Shown in pieces: positions 5,520 to 15,745 of a stretch of DNA of 19,332 bases. The notes below the pieces were generated by a model. It worked only from the letters and a program-made list of their open reading frames with translations. It searched no databases and was not told the origin of the DNA. This DNA is from Paratractidigestivibacter sp963649365. Lineage in GTDB: Bacteria; Actinomycetota; Coriobacteriia; Coriobacteriales; Atopobiaceae. Both the position numbers and the translations under genes were made by a program. The stretch is from positions 1 through 19,332 of the forward strand of contig CAVJHQ010000038.1 of assembly GCA_963649365.1 (NCBI GenBank), written 5' to 3'. The stretch's first letter is position 1. Each line of letters opens with the position of its first letter.

Positions 5520-6740
5520 ATGGCGGTCCACATCGTCGAAGAGGCAAACCGCTGCCTCGGCTGCAAGAAGGCCATGTGCCAGCTTCGCGGCTGCCCCGTC
5601 CACACGCCGATTCCGCAGGTCATCGACCTGTTCAAGCAAAAGAAGATCGACGAGGCGGGTGCGCTTCTTTTTGAGAACAACCCCATGAGCGCGGTGTGCT
5701 CCATCGTCTGCAACCACTCGAACCAGTGCGAGGGCTCCTGCGTCCAGGGCCGCCGCGGCACGTCGATCCACTTCTCGAGCATCGAGAGCTTCGTGAGCGG
5801 CGCCTACCTCGACCGCGCGGAGTTCACGGCGCCGGAGCCCTGCGGCAAGTCGGTCGCGGTCATCGGCAGCGGCCCCGCGGGCATCACGGCGGCCATCAAG
5901 CTCGCGCAGAAGGGCTGCGAGGTCACGGTGTTCGAGCAGCGCTCCGAGATCGGCGGCGTGCTCGAGTACGGCATCCCGGAGTTCCGCCTGCCCAAGACGC
6001 TCGTGCAGAAGTACCGCAAGGTCATGTGCTCGCTCGGCGTCCAGATTCGCCCCTCCACGACCATCGGCGGCGCGCTGCACATCGACGACCTGCTGCGCGA
6101 CGGCTACGACGCCGTCTTCGTGGGCACCGGCACCTGGCGCGCCCGCAAGCTCGGCATCCCCGGCGAGACGCGCGGCAACGTCGCCTTCGGCATCGACTAC
6201 CTGGTCAACCCGGCGTCCACGCACGTGGGCGAGGACGTCGCCGTCATCGGCGTTGGCAACGTGGCCATGGACGTCGCGCGCCAGGCGCTGCGCCACGGCG
6301 CGCGCACGGTCACGCTCTACGCGCGCAGCAAGCACGTCTCGGCGAGCTCCGAGGAGGTCGAGTACGCCGAGCTCGAGGGCGCCGAGATCGTCTACGGCAA
6401 GGCCATCTGCGCCATCGACGACGACGGCCCCGTGTTCAAGACGGCCATCTTCGACGAGGACGACAAGGTCGTGGGCTACGAGGACGAGCTCGACCACGTG
6501 AAGTGCGACACCGTGATCATCGCGGCCTCGCAGCTGCCCAAGAACAAGCTCGTGCTCACCACCGACGGCCTTTCCGCCAACGACCGCGGCCTGCTCGAGG
6601 TGGGCGAGGACGGCCAGACGACGGTGCCGGGCGTCTTTGCCGCCGGCGACGTGGTCAACGGGCCCCTGACCGTGGTGCACGCCGTGGCCGGCGCCAAGGT
6701 CGCCGTCGACGGCATGCTCTCCTACCTCGGCCTTGACTAA
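5520..6740 (+). CDS. FAD-dependent pyridine nucleotide oxidoreductase with N-terminal Fe-S domain (GltD/SudA-like)
   Basis: A 406-residue protein of the glutamate-synthase-small-subunit superfamily. The N-terminal Fe-S domain has C12, C15, C20, C25 and a second set C60, C64, C70, C74, which would hold two [4Fe-4S] clusters. The FAD-binding motif GSGPAG starts at residue 117. A second Rossmann motif (VIGVGNVAMD) should bind NAD(P)H, and GVFAAGDVVNGPLTVVHAVAGAK is the C-terminal FAD signature. It is shorter than GltD (about 470) and no large glutamate synthase subunit is adjacent. A stand-alone electron-transfer partner is therefore as likely as glutamate synthesis. The stop codon TAA lies inside the first unit of the 35-bp repeat array. 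Confidence 0.85.
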   Translation: MAVHIVEEANRCLGCKKAMCQLRGCPVHTPIPQVIDLFKQKKIDEAGALLFENNPMSAVCSIVCNHSNQCEGSCVQGRRGTSIHFSSIESFVSGAYLDRAEFTAPEPCGKSVAVIGSGPAGITAAIKLAQKGCEVTVFEQRSEIGGVLEYGIPEFRLPKTLVQKYRKVMCSLGVQIRPSTTIGGALHIDDLLRDGYDAVFVGTGTWRARKLGIPGETRGNVAFGIDYLVNPASTHVGEDVAVIGVGNVAMDVARQALRHGARTVTLYARSKHVSASSEEVEYAELEGAEIVYGKAICAIDDDGPVFKTAIFDEDDKVVGYEDELDHVKCDTVIIAASQLPKNKLVLTTDGLSANDRGLLEVGEDGQTTVPGVFAAGDVVNGPLTVVHAVAGAKVAVDGMLSYLGLD

Positions 6741-6839
6741 TTTGGGGACGTTGGTTGCAGTCGTCAAATGACTAGTTTGGGGACGTTGGTTGCAGCCGTC
6801 AAATGACTAGTTTTGGGACATTGGTTGCGGCTACCATGG
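6735..6839 (+). repeat. Three tandem 35-bp repeats
   Basis: Units begin at 6735, 6770 and 6805, each with GACTAR-TTTKGGGACRTTGG. Units 1 and 2 differ at two positions. Unit 3 diverges after TGCGGCT. Unit 1 supplies the last Asp codon and stop of the upstream gene. Exact 35-bp periodicity with no spacers argues against CRISPR. Confidence 0.9.
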
Positions 6840-6856
6840 GCTGCAGCCAACGTCCC
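6815..6856 (+). other. Long stem-loop formed by repeat unit 3 and an inverted copy
   Basis: Bases 6815-6832 pair with 6839-6856 (18 positions: three G-U pairs, one A/C mismatch, loop ACCATG). The right arm GGCTGCAGCCAACGTCCC is the reverse complement of the repeat core except at one base, and pairs even better with unit 2. A weaker inverted copy (CTGCAACGGCCAACGCC) lies at 6867-6883. Confidence 0.6.
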
Positions 6857-6906
6857 GTCGCGTTTCTGCAACGGCCAACGCCCGCGTTTCTCCGGGAGGA
6901 GGAGAG

Positions 6907-7938
6907 ATGAGCGAATCGTTCCGGCTGGACTCGGACGGCTTCTCGTGCACGCGCGTGTGCGCGGAGCCGGAGATCTGGCGCGTGGAGCTTGCCATGGGCA
7001 GGACCTTCTTGCCGAGCGTGAACGTGCACGTGGTCCTCGACGGGACGCACGCGCTCATCGTCGACGCCGGCACCTGGGACGACTACAACGACACGCGCCT
7101 CATGCGGGCGCTCGTGCGCCTGGGCGTCGACCCCTCCCGGTCGACCGTTTTCTGCACGCACTCCCACGAGGACCACACGGGGCTCGTCCGCGAGCTTTCC
7201 GACGCCGGGGCCGAAATCGTCATGTCGTCGCGGACGCTTGCCGATATGCGGGCCTACTCGAGCCCCGCCTATCGCGACTTCCTCGTTCGTCGCTTGGTCG
7301 CCGAGGGGTCCGAGCCTGCCGCCGCGGCCGAGCTCGTGGCTGTGCTGTGGACACGCCGGGCCGACTTCACGGCCGACGGCGTCCGCGCCAGGACGGTCGA
7401 GCCTGGCGAGCGCCTGGCCTGCGGCCGCTGGGAGTTCGAGGTCGTCGCGACGCCCGGCCACACGCCTGGCCACTGCGTGCTCTGGCTCCCCGAGCGCCGC
7501 CTGGCGTTCACGGGCGACGCGCTTCTCTTCGCCTGCTCGACGTTCATCAGCTTCTGGCAAGACGTGCCTGACTCCTTGGGAGACCACCTGCGCTCGCTGG
7601 ACACGCTGGCGAACATGGGCATCGAGCAGGCGCTTCTTGGCCACGGCGAGCAGAAGGGGGACTTCGCCGAGCGCGCCCGGGCCAACATCGCCCACCACGA
7701 GAAAAGAAGCGCCCGCGCCCTCGCGGCCATCCGCGAGGCTCCCGGCAGGACCGGCCGCGAGCTCGTGGCGGGCATGGGCTGGCGCGCCGTCGGAGCCGGC
7801 GGCCTCGACGCCGTGCCCCTGGCTACCCGGTGGTTCCTGTGCGCCGAGTCCATCGCCAACCTCGACCACCTTGTTGAGCAGGGGTTGGTTTATCGCCAAA
7901 AGGGCGCCTCGGGCGTCTTTGGATATTATCCGGCATAG
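6907..7938 (+). CDS. MBL-fold metallo-hydrolase
   Basis: A 343-residue metallo-beta-lactamase-fold hydrolase, probably with two metal ions. The metal motif HSHEDH is at residues 85-90 (H85, H87, D89, H90). Further ligands are H185 or H189 in GHTPGH, D204 in FTGDALLF and H246 in LGHGE. About residues 265-343 look like the winged-helix-type tail found in LACTB2-like members. GGAGGAGGAG lies just before ATG at 6907. The substrate cannot be read from sequence; thioesters, lactones and RNA ends are all known for the superfamily. It is followed by a YhcH-family gene 59 bp downstream, so they may be cotranscribed. Confidence 0.85.
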   Translation: MSESFRLDSDGFSCTRVCAEPEIWRVELAMGRTFLPSVNVHVVLDGTHALIVDAGTWDDYNDTRLMRALVRLGVDPSRSTVFCTHSHEDHTGLVRELSDAGAEIVMSSRTLADMRAYSSPAYRDFLVRRLVAEGSEPAAAAELVAVLWTRRADFTADGVRARTVEPGERLACGRWEFEVVATPGHTPGHCVLWLPERRLAFTGDALLFACSTFISFWQDVPDSLGDHLRSLDTLANMGIEQALLGHGEQKGDFAERARANIAHHEKRSARALAAIREAPGRTGRELVAGMGWRAVGAGGLDAVPLATRWFLCAESIANLDHLVEQGLVYRQKGASGVFGYYPA

Positions 7939-7997
7939 GCGCGCGGCCCCGTCGTCGTCCGGCGGCGCGCCGCGTGCCCGTTCATTTGGAGGCAATG

Positions 7998-8459
7998 ATG
8001 CTCTCTTCCTCTCTTTCCGACTACGCCCAGAACGTAATCTGCGCCGAGGACATGGCCAAGGTGCTCGCGTTCCTCTCGCGCGACGACCTCGCGCAGATCG
8101 AGTGCCGCCGCCACGTCATCGACGGCGAGAGGATCTTCGCCAACGTCATGGAGCTCGAGACCGCCCCGGCCGACCAGAAGCCCTACGAGGCGCACCGCCG
8201 CTATGCCGACGTGCACTTCGTCATCAGCGGCGAGGAGCACGTGGGCATCGCCCCGGTCGCCGAGCTCGAGCCTGCGGGCGAGTTCAGCGAGAAGGACGAC
8301 TTCGGCCTCTACGGCGAGCCTGCGCGCGAGTCGTGGGTCACCCTGCGCGCCGGCGACCTCGTGGTGACGCCGCCCTGCGACGCCCACAAGCCCGGCTGCT
8401 GCGGCGAGGCCGGCCCCGCCAAGCTCAAGAAGGTCTGCGTCAAGATCCTCGTGGCGTAG
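7998..8459 (+). CDS. YhcH/YjgK/YiaL (DUF386) family protein
   Basis: A 153-residue single-domain protein of the family that includes EbgC, YiaL and YhcH, cupin-like proteins linked to carbohydrate operons (sialic acid, beta-galactoside, ketogulonate). The diagnostic stretch is EAHRRYADVHFVISGEEHVGIAP, with later DLVVTPPCDAHKPGC contributing the conserved His, and KKVCVKI at the end. Two ATGs are adjacent (7995 and 7998). 7998 is chosen because GGAGG at 7988-7992 is five bases away from it and only two from the first. A sugar-anomer or sugar-isomer role is plausible from the family, but the substrate here is unknown. Confidence 0.85.
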   Translation: MLSSSLSDYAQNVICAEDMAKVLAFLSRDDLAQIECRRHVIDGERIFANVMELETAPADQKPYEAHRRYADVHFVISGEEHVGIAPVAELEPAGEFSEKDDFGLYGEPARESWVTLRAGDLVVTPPCDAHKPGCCGEAGPAKLKKVCVKILVA

Positions 8460-8477
8460 GCACCGGGGAGCCCCCAC

Positions 8478-8517
8478 AGTTCGGAAGGCTTCCCAACTTT
8501 CGGAAGCCTTCCGAACT
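8478..8517 (+). repeat. REP-like hairpin repeat, copy 1
   Basis: A perfect 16-bp inverted repeat, AGTTCGGAAGGCTTCC (8478-8493) with its exact complement at 8502-8517, and an 8-nt loop. It starts 19 bp after the YhcH-family stop codon. No T-run follows. A near-identical direct copy lies 106 bp downstream. Confidence 0.75.
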
Positions 8518-8582
8518 TGGGAATCCCCACATAAGCCAGGAAGTTTCCCCAGCTCAGAGGCTTACCGGCCTGAATAGCCACC

Positions 8583-8623
8583 GAGTTCGGAAGCCTTCTC
8601 AACTTTGGAAGCCTTCCGAACTC
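8583..8623 (+). repeat. REP-like hairpin repeat, copy 2
   Basis: GAGTTCGGAAGCCTTC (8583-8598) pairs with 8608-8623 over 16 positions with one C/C mismatch and a 9-nt loop. It is in the same orientation as copy 1, with the same loop core CAACTTT. The 65 bp between the two copies contain no gene. Confidence 0.75.
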
Positions 8624-8744
8624 CGGGAAGGCGCTGGGGCGGGTGCGCGGCGATGCGGGTAGAATCGAAGGCCCGAAAACAACAGGAACGCGCCGGGCGC
8701 CGACCCCTCGGCCCCGGCGCTCGCGGCATAGAAGGGTCGTGACC

Positions 8745-9656
8745 ATGGACGACGCACAGAAGCAGCGCATCCGTGAGGAGTTCGAGGCCTCGCGCAGGCA
8801 GGGCGCCGAGGCCAAGCAGCAGGAGGCGGCCGCGGCCGCGGCGAACGCCCCGGCCCCGTCGCAGGAGCCGCTGGCGGACGGAGTGACCGTCAAGCACGTG
8901 GTCGGCGTGGTCTCCGGCAAGGGCGGCGTGGGAAAGTCCCTGGTCACAGGCATTCTTGCCACCGAGCTCTCGCGCCGCGGCGCCAAGGTCGGCATCCTCG
9001 ACGCCGACGTGACCGGCCCCTCCATCCCCAAGATGTTCGGCCTCTCGGGCGCGCACGCCTACGCCCAGGACAACCTGCTCGTTCCCCTCGAGTCCGCGGG
9101 CGGCGTCAAGGTCATGAGCGCGAACCTCGTGCTCGAGAACGAGACCGACCCCGTGCTCTGGCGCGGCCCCGTGGTCGCCGGCGCCATCAAGCAGTTCTGG
9201 GGCCAGACCGCGTGGGGCGAGCTCGATTTCCTGCTCGTCGACATGCCCCCGGGAACCTCCGACGTGGCGCTCACCGTCTTCCAGAGCCTGCCCGTGGAGG
9301 GCGTCGTCATCGTCAGCTCGCCGCAGGACCTCGTCCAGATGGTCGTGGGCAAGGCCGTGAACATGGCGAACATGATGGACGTGCCCGTGATCGGCCTTGT
9401 GGAGAACATGGCCTACGTCGAGTGCCCCGACTGTGGCAAGAAGATCTACCCCTACGGCCCTTCTCGCCTGGAAGAGACGGCCAAGGCGTTCGACCTCATC
9501 GAGCTCGGGCAGCTGGGCATCGACCCCGCGCTCGCGGCGGCCTGCGACGCGGGCAACCTCGAGTCCGCGCTGCCCGCGGGCACGCTGCCGCAGATGGTCG
9601 AGACGGTCGTGCAGGTGGCCGAGTTCACCGAGTTCCTGGCGCGCGAGGGCGAATAG
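8745..9656 (+). CDS. mrp: Mrp/ApbC-type P-loop ATPase, Fe-S cluster carrier
   Basis: A 303-residue cytosolic ATPase of the Mrp/NBP35/ApbC family, which holds and transfers [4Fe-4S] clusters as a homodimer. The deviant Walker A GKGGVGKS is at 58-65, the DADVTGPS segment follows, DMPPGTSDV is near 166, and the cluster-binding CPDC is at 227-230. The first 50 residues are Ala/Gln-rich and helical; the N-terminal cysteine motif of some relatives is absent. The frame is open from 8643, but ATG at 8745 is preferred for its GAAGGG and the family-like N-terminus; upstream codons are Arg/Pro-rich. TAGAAT at 8660-8665 could be a -10 box. It leads an operon with two flavoproteins. Confidence 0.93.
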   Translation: MDDAQKQRIREEFEASRRQGAEAKQQEAAAAAANAPAPSQEPLADGVTVKHVVGVVSGKGGVGKSLVTGILATELSRRGAKVGILDADVTGPSIPKMFGLSGAHAYAQDNLLVPLESAGGVKVMSANLVLENETDPVLWRGPVVAGAIKQFWGQTAWGELDFLLVDMPPGTSDVALTVFQSLPVEGVVIVSSPQDLVQMVVGKAVNMANMMDVPVIGLVENMAYVECPDCGKKIYPYGPSRLEETAKAFDLIELGQLGIDPALAAACDAGNLESALPAGTLPQMVETVVQVAEFTEFLAREGE

Positions 9657-9660
9657 CCGC

Positions 9661-10812
9661 ATGGCGAAGAAGGTCTCCAGAGCGAAACAGCGAGAAGCCC
9701 TTGCGGCCGCCGCCGCGGCGGTCGAGGTGCCTGCGAGCTGCGACGTCGTCGTCATCGGCGGCGGCGCGGCGGGGCTTACGGCGGCGGTCGCGGCCGCCGA
9801 GGCCGGCGCGAGCGTGGTCGTGCTCGAGCGCGAGCTCGAGTGCGGGCGCAGGATTCTGGCCACAGGCAACGGCCGCTGCAACTTCGCGAACGAGGACCTT
9901 GACGCCGCGCGCTACAACGAGCCGCAGTTCGTAAGCAGTGTTTGCGGTGACGGAGACGCGTGGCTCGCCGACGTGCTCGCGTTTTGGCGCGCCTGCGGCC
10001 TGGCCTGGGTCTCGGAGGGCGGCCGGCTCTACCCGATGTCGCTTCAGGCGGCGAGCGTGCGCAACCTGCTGCTCGAGCGGGCGCGCCGGGCGGGCGTCGT
10101 GCTCGCGCCGGGGCGCGAGGTCACGGGGGTACGCGACCTTCCGCGGGCCGGCGCGACGGTGATCGCCTGCGGCGGGGGAGAAGCGCTTGCGTCCGGTCTC
10201 GGCCTCGAGGCGAGGCCCTTCTCGCCCGTGCTGTGCCCGGTGGCGGCGCGCCCGACCGATGCGGCGCTCGACCTGGACGCGCTCGACGGCCGCCGCGCCC
10301 GCGCCCACGCGACGCTGCTGCGCGACGGGCGCGAGGTCTTCGCGGAGGCCGGCGAGGTGCTGTTCCGCGCCTGGGGCCTCTCCGGTATCGTTATGTTCGA
10401 CTTCTCGCGGCGCGTCGAGACGGGCGACGTGGTGCGCCTGGACCTGACCTGCGGCATGCCGGCCGACGTCCTCGCGACGGCGGCCCCCGAGGGCGTGCTC
10501 GACCCGCAGGTCGCGGCGGCGCTCGGCGGCGGGCGCGTCTCGCTCGAGCGTGCCCGTGCGCTCGATTTCCGCGTCGAGGGCCTTGCCGAGACGAACAAGG
10601 CCCAGGTCAAGCGCGGTGGGCTTCTTACCAGCCAGTTCGAAACCGCGACGCTTGAGGCCAAGGTGCGCCCGGGCCTCTTCGCGTGCGGCGAGGCGCTCGA
10701 CGTCGATGCCGATTGCGGCGGGTTCAACCTCGCGTGGGCATGGAAGAGCGGCATGGTCGCCGGGGCGGCCGCCGCGGCGCATGCCCTCGCGGCAAGAAAG
10801 GAAAACAACTGA
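9661..10812 (+). CDS. HI0933-family FAD-dependent flavoprotein
   Basis: A 383-residue flavoprotein of the HI0933/YhiN family (also annotated as aminoacetone-oxidase-like; BaiN of bile acid metabolism belongs to the same broad family). The dinucleotide motif GGGAAG is at 33-38, the family signature TGNGRCNF near 68-75, and the C-terminal KRGGL plus ACGEALDVDADCGGFNLAWAW closes the FAD site. It is a little shorter than the usual 390-420 residues. ATG at 9661 is four bases after the mrp stop codon, so it is probably translated from the same mRNA; the Shine-Dalgarno is weak (AGGGCG). Its stop overlaps the next start. The physiological reaction is unknown. Confidence 0.88.
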   Translation: MAKKVSRAKQREALAAAAAAVEVPASCDVVVIGGGAAGLTAAVAAAEAGASVVVLERELECGRRILATGNGRCNFANEDLDAARYNEPQFVSSVCGDGDAWLADVLAFWRACGLAWVSEGGRLYPMSLQAASVRNLLLERARRAGVVLAPGREVTGVRDLPRAGATVIACGGGEALASGLGLEARPFSPVLCPVAARPTDAALDLDALDGRRARAHATLLRDGREVFAEAGEVLFRAWGLSGIVMFDFSRRVETGDVVRLDLTCGMPADVLATAAPEGVLDPQVAAALGGGRVSLERARALDFRVEGLAETNKAQVKRGGLLTSQFETATLEAKVRPGLFACGEALDVDADCGGFNLAWAWKSGMVAGAAAAAHALAARKENN

Positions 10813-12479
10813 TGCTCGAGGTCTCCAACATCCGTATTCGTCTGGGGCAGCTTGACGGCCGCGACGCCCACGAGCTCTCCGTGCTGCGCAAAGCGTGCGC
10901 GAAGAAGCTCCGCGTCAAGCCCGGCGATATCGCCCGCCTCGAGCGCCGCCGCCGCTCCATCGACGCCCGCAAGAAGAACGACGTCACCCTGACCTTTACC
11001 GTGCACGTCGAGCTCAAAGGGGGCGATGCGGCGGAGGCCGCGCTTCTCGCCAAGCTGCGCCGCGCCCACGCCGACAAGGGCGTTGGCATCGCAGAGCCCG
11101 ACTCGTTCTCCTTCCCGGGCCTCGTTCTCAATGGTCCTGAGCTGCGGCCCGTTGTCGTGGGAGCCGGCTGCGCGGGGCTTTTCTGCGCGCTCTCGCTCGC
11201 GCGCGCGGGCCTGCGCCCGCTGCTCGTGGAGCGCGGCGACGACGCGACCCGCCGCGGCGGCATCGTGGACGCGCACAACGCGACCGGCGCGCTCGACCCG
11301 CAGAGCAATATCCAGTTCGGCGTGGGCGGCGCGGGCACGTTCTCGGACGGCAAGCTCCAGACGGGCACCAAAAGCCCTGCTCACCGGCTTATCCTGCAAA
11401 CGTTCGTGGAGGCGGGCGCCCAGCCGCAGATCCTCTGGGACGCGAAGCCCCACGTGGGCAGCGACGTGCTGCCGGGCGTGGTCACGAACATACTGCGCCA
11501 GATCGAGGAGGCCGGCGGCGAGGTCCGGACGCGCTGCCGCATGACCTCCGTCGACGTCACGGACGGGCGCGTGTGCGGCGTGACCCTGGTGTCCCAGGAC
11601 GCCGAGGGCGTCGAGCGTGAGGAGCGCATGGCCGCCTCCGACGTTATCCTTGCCTGCGGCCACTCCGCGCGCGACGTCTTCGAGATGCTGCGCGACCGCG
11701 ACGTGGCCATGGAGCGCAAGACCTTCGCCATGGGCGTGCGCATCGAGCATCTCCAGGCCGACGTCGACCGCGCGCTCTACGGTCCGGCGGCCGGCAACCC
11801 CGCGCTCGGCGCCGCTCCGTACAAGCTCTCCGAGCACCTGCCGAGCGGCCGATCCGCGTTCAGCTTCTGCATGTGCCCCGGCGGCTTCGTGGTCTCGGCC
11901 GCGAGCGAGCCGGGCGGCGTGGTCACGAACGGCATGAGCCTCTCGGACCGCGCGGGGACAAACGCCAACTCGGGGCTTCTTGCCAACGTGTTCCCGGCCG
12001 ACCTGCCGGGCGACGACGTGCTCGCGGGCATTAAGCTGCAGCGCGAGTGCGAGCGCGCGGCCTTCGCGGCGGGCGGCGGCGACTACGTGGCGCCGGCCCA
12101 GCTTGTGGGCGATTTCCTGCGCGGCCAGGCGTCCGCTGCCGGCGGCGCGGTCGTGCCGACCTACCCGCGCGGCGTCGCATGGGGCAGCATCGACGGGTGC
12201 CTGCCTCCCTATATCGTCGAGACCCTGCGCGTGGCCATCCCGAACATGGCCCACAAGCTGCGCGGCTTCGACGCCGACGACGCGGTTCTCACCGGCGTGG
12301 AGACGCGCTCGAGCTCGCCCGTGCGCGTGACGCGCGGCGACGACGGCCAGAGCGTGAACGTCCGCGGCCTGTGGCCCGTCGGCGAGGGCGCGGGCTACGC
12401 CGGCGGCATCATGTCCGCCGCCACCGACGGCCTTCTCGCCGCCCGGAAGCTCATCGACTCCCTCGGGAAGAGGGGCTGA
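10812..12479 (+). CDS. COG2509-type FAD-dependent dehydrogenase, uncharacterised
   Basis: A 555-residue flavoprotein. Residues 1-100 form the lead domain typical of this family (IRIRLGQLDG, then a basic KKLRVKPGDIARLERRRRSIDAR). The FAD motif GAGCAG is at 117-122. Conserved internal stretches include FGVGGAGTFSDGKLQTG and FSFCMCPGGFV. The C-terminal PVGEGAGYAGGIMSAATDG closes the FAD site. The start ATG overlaps the previous stop in TGATG (10810-10814), with AAAGGA upstream, so translational coupling is likely. No member of this family that I know has an established reaction. Pairing with an HI0933-type flavoprotein and an Fe-S carrier suggests redox or cofactor chemistry. Confidence 0.85.
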   Translation: MLEVSNIRIRLGQLDGRDAHELSVLRKACAKKLRVKPGDIARLERRRRSIDARKKNDVTLTFTVHVELKGGDAAEAALLAKLRRAHADKGVGIAEPDSFSFPGLVLNGPELRPVVVGAGCAGLFCALSLARAGLRPLLVERGDDATRRGGIVDAHNATGALDPQSNIQFGVGGAGTFSDGKLQTGTKSPAHRLILQTFVEAGAQPQILWDAKPHVGSDVLPGVVTNILRQIEEAGGEVRTRCRMTSVDVTDGRVCGVTLVSQDAEGVEREERMAASDVILACGHSARDVFEMLRDRDVAMERKTFAMGVRIEHLQADVDRALYGPAAGNPALGAAPYKLSEHLPSGRSAFSFCMCPGGFVVSAASEPGGVVTNGMSLSDRAGTNANSGLLANVFPADLPGDDVLAGIKLQRECERAAFAAGGGDYVAPAQLVGDFLRGQASAAGGAVVPTYPRGVAWGSIDGCLPPYIVETLRVAIPNMAHKLRGFDADDAVLTGVETRSSSPVRVTRGDDGQSVNVRGLWPVGEGAGYAGGIMSAATDGLLAARKLIDSLGKRG

Positions 12480-12588
12480 CGCGAGGAAACGACGCTCCGC
12501 TTATTACGCGGTTCGCCTACGAAGGCGGCCGCGTCTATGCCTAGTCTCCTGCTGTATTAAGCGTTATCGCCCTACACGTGCCCGTTGA

Positions 12589-12738
12589 CGGCGGGCTCGA
12601 CGCAGCGGTAGGCGCCGTCGTAGACGCCGATGCAGCGGCAGCGTGCTTCTCACCTCGGACGATATGGGGGCCTGGACCTCGGCTCAGCTCGCCCAGTACC
12701 GCCGCCTCGTGGACGAGTTCCTTCGCGCCGCCCGGTGA
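12589..12738 (+). pseudogene. Probable 3' remnant of a degraded gene
   Basis: After an in-frame TGA (12586-12588), the frame is open to TGA at 12736-12738. Its last 32 residues begin VLLTSDDMGAWTSAQLAQ and end VDEFLRAAR, a balanced, protein-like composition unlike the Arg-rich codons before it. There is no start codon or ribosome-binding site. The SDDMGAW segment recalls the C-terminal part of GH36/GH27-type alpha-galactosidases, but that is a weak memory-based match. Confidence 0.35.
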
Positions 12739-12823
12739 CGAGTTCTCGGCGTCGCGGCCGACAAAGGGTTCCTGCCCTGGCTTCCGAAGGCGCATCGCCG
12801 CCGCCGAGAACAGCGAACAACTG

Positions 12824-12832
12824 TGCTAGAAT
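12824..12832 (+). promoter_or_regulatory. Extended -10 promoter element of uvrA
   Basis: TGCTAGAAT (12824-12832) is a TGn-extended -10 box with TAGAAT, 33 bp upstream of the uvrA start codon. No good -35 lies 16-18 bp upstream, which is common for extended -10 promoters. Confidence 0.45.
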
Positions 12833-12865
12833 CAACCCCATTACCGTCTCTGGGGAGAGAAGCAC

Positions 12866-15742
<2,877 letters not shown>

Positions 15743-15745
15743 GCC

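Larger units (their letters stand above)
12480..12865. other. 386-bp gene-free stretch before uvrA
   Basis: No intact gene is seen. It contains a probable coding remnant (12589-12738) and the uvrA promoter near 12824-12832. Bases 12480-12588 hold several stops in all frames and no clear terminator for the upstream operon. Confidence 0.6.

Noticed and set aside
6735..6839. CRISPR array
   Set aside because: The 35-bp units are directly abutting with no spacers and differ by mutation rather than being separated by unique sequence; no cas gene is present.
7995..7997. First of two adjacent ATGs as start of the YhcH-family gene
   Set aside because: It is only two bases from the GGAGG; the next ATG at 7998 has normal spacing. 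The difference is one residue.
8643..8744. N-terminal extension of Mrp from the frame start at 8643
   Set aside because: The 34 extra residues are Arg/Pro/Thr-rich, overlap the predicted -10 box TAGAAT and have no ribosome-binding site.
12541..12795. 84-residue minus-strand open frame and 83-residue plus-strand open frame (12578-12829) before uvrA
   Set aside because: Neither has a ribosome-binding site or protein-like composition; the only protein-like stretch is in another plus-strand frame (12589-12738).
12810..12832. LexA/SOS box upstream of uvrA
   Set aside because: CGAACAACTGTGCT has only one half resembling the actinobacterial GAAC-N4-GTTC site; the second half-site does not match. 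SOS control of uvrA remains possible by homology but is not supported here.
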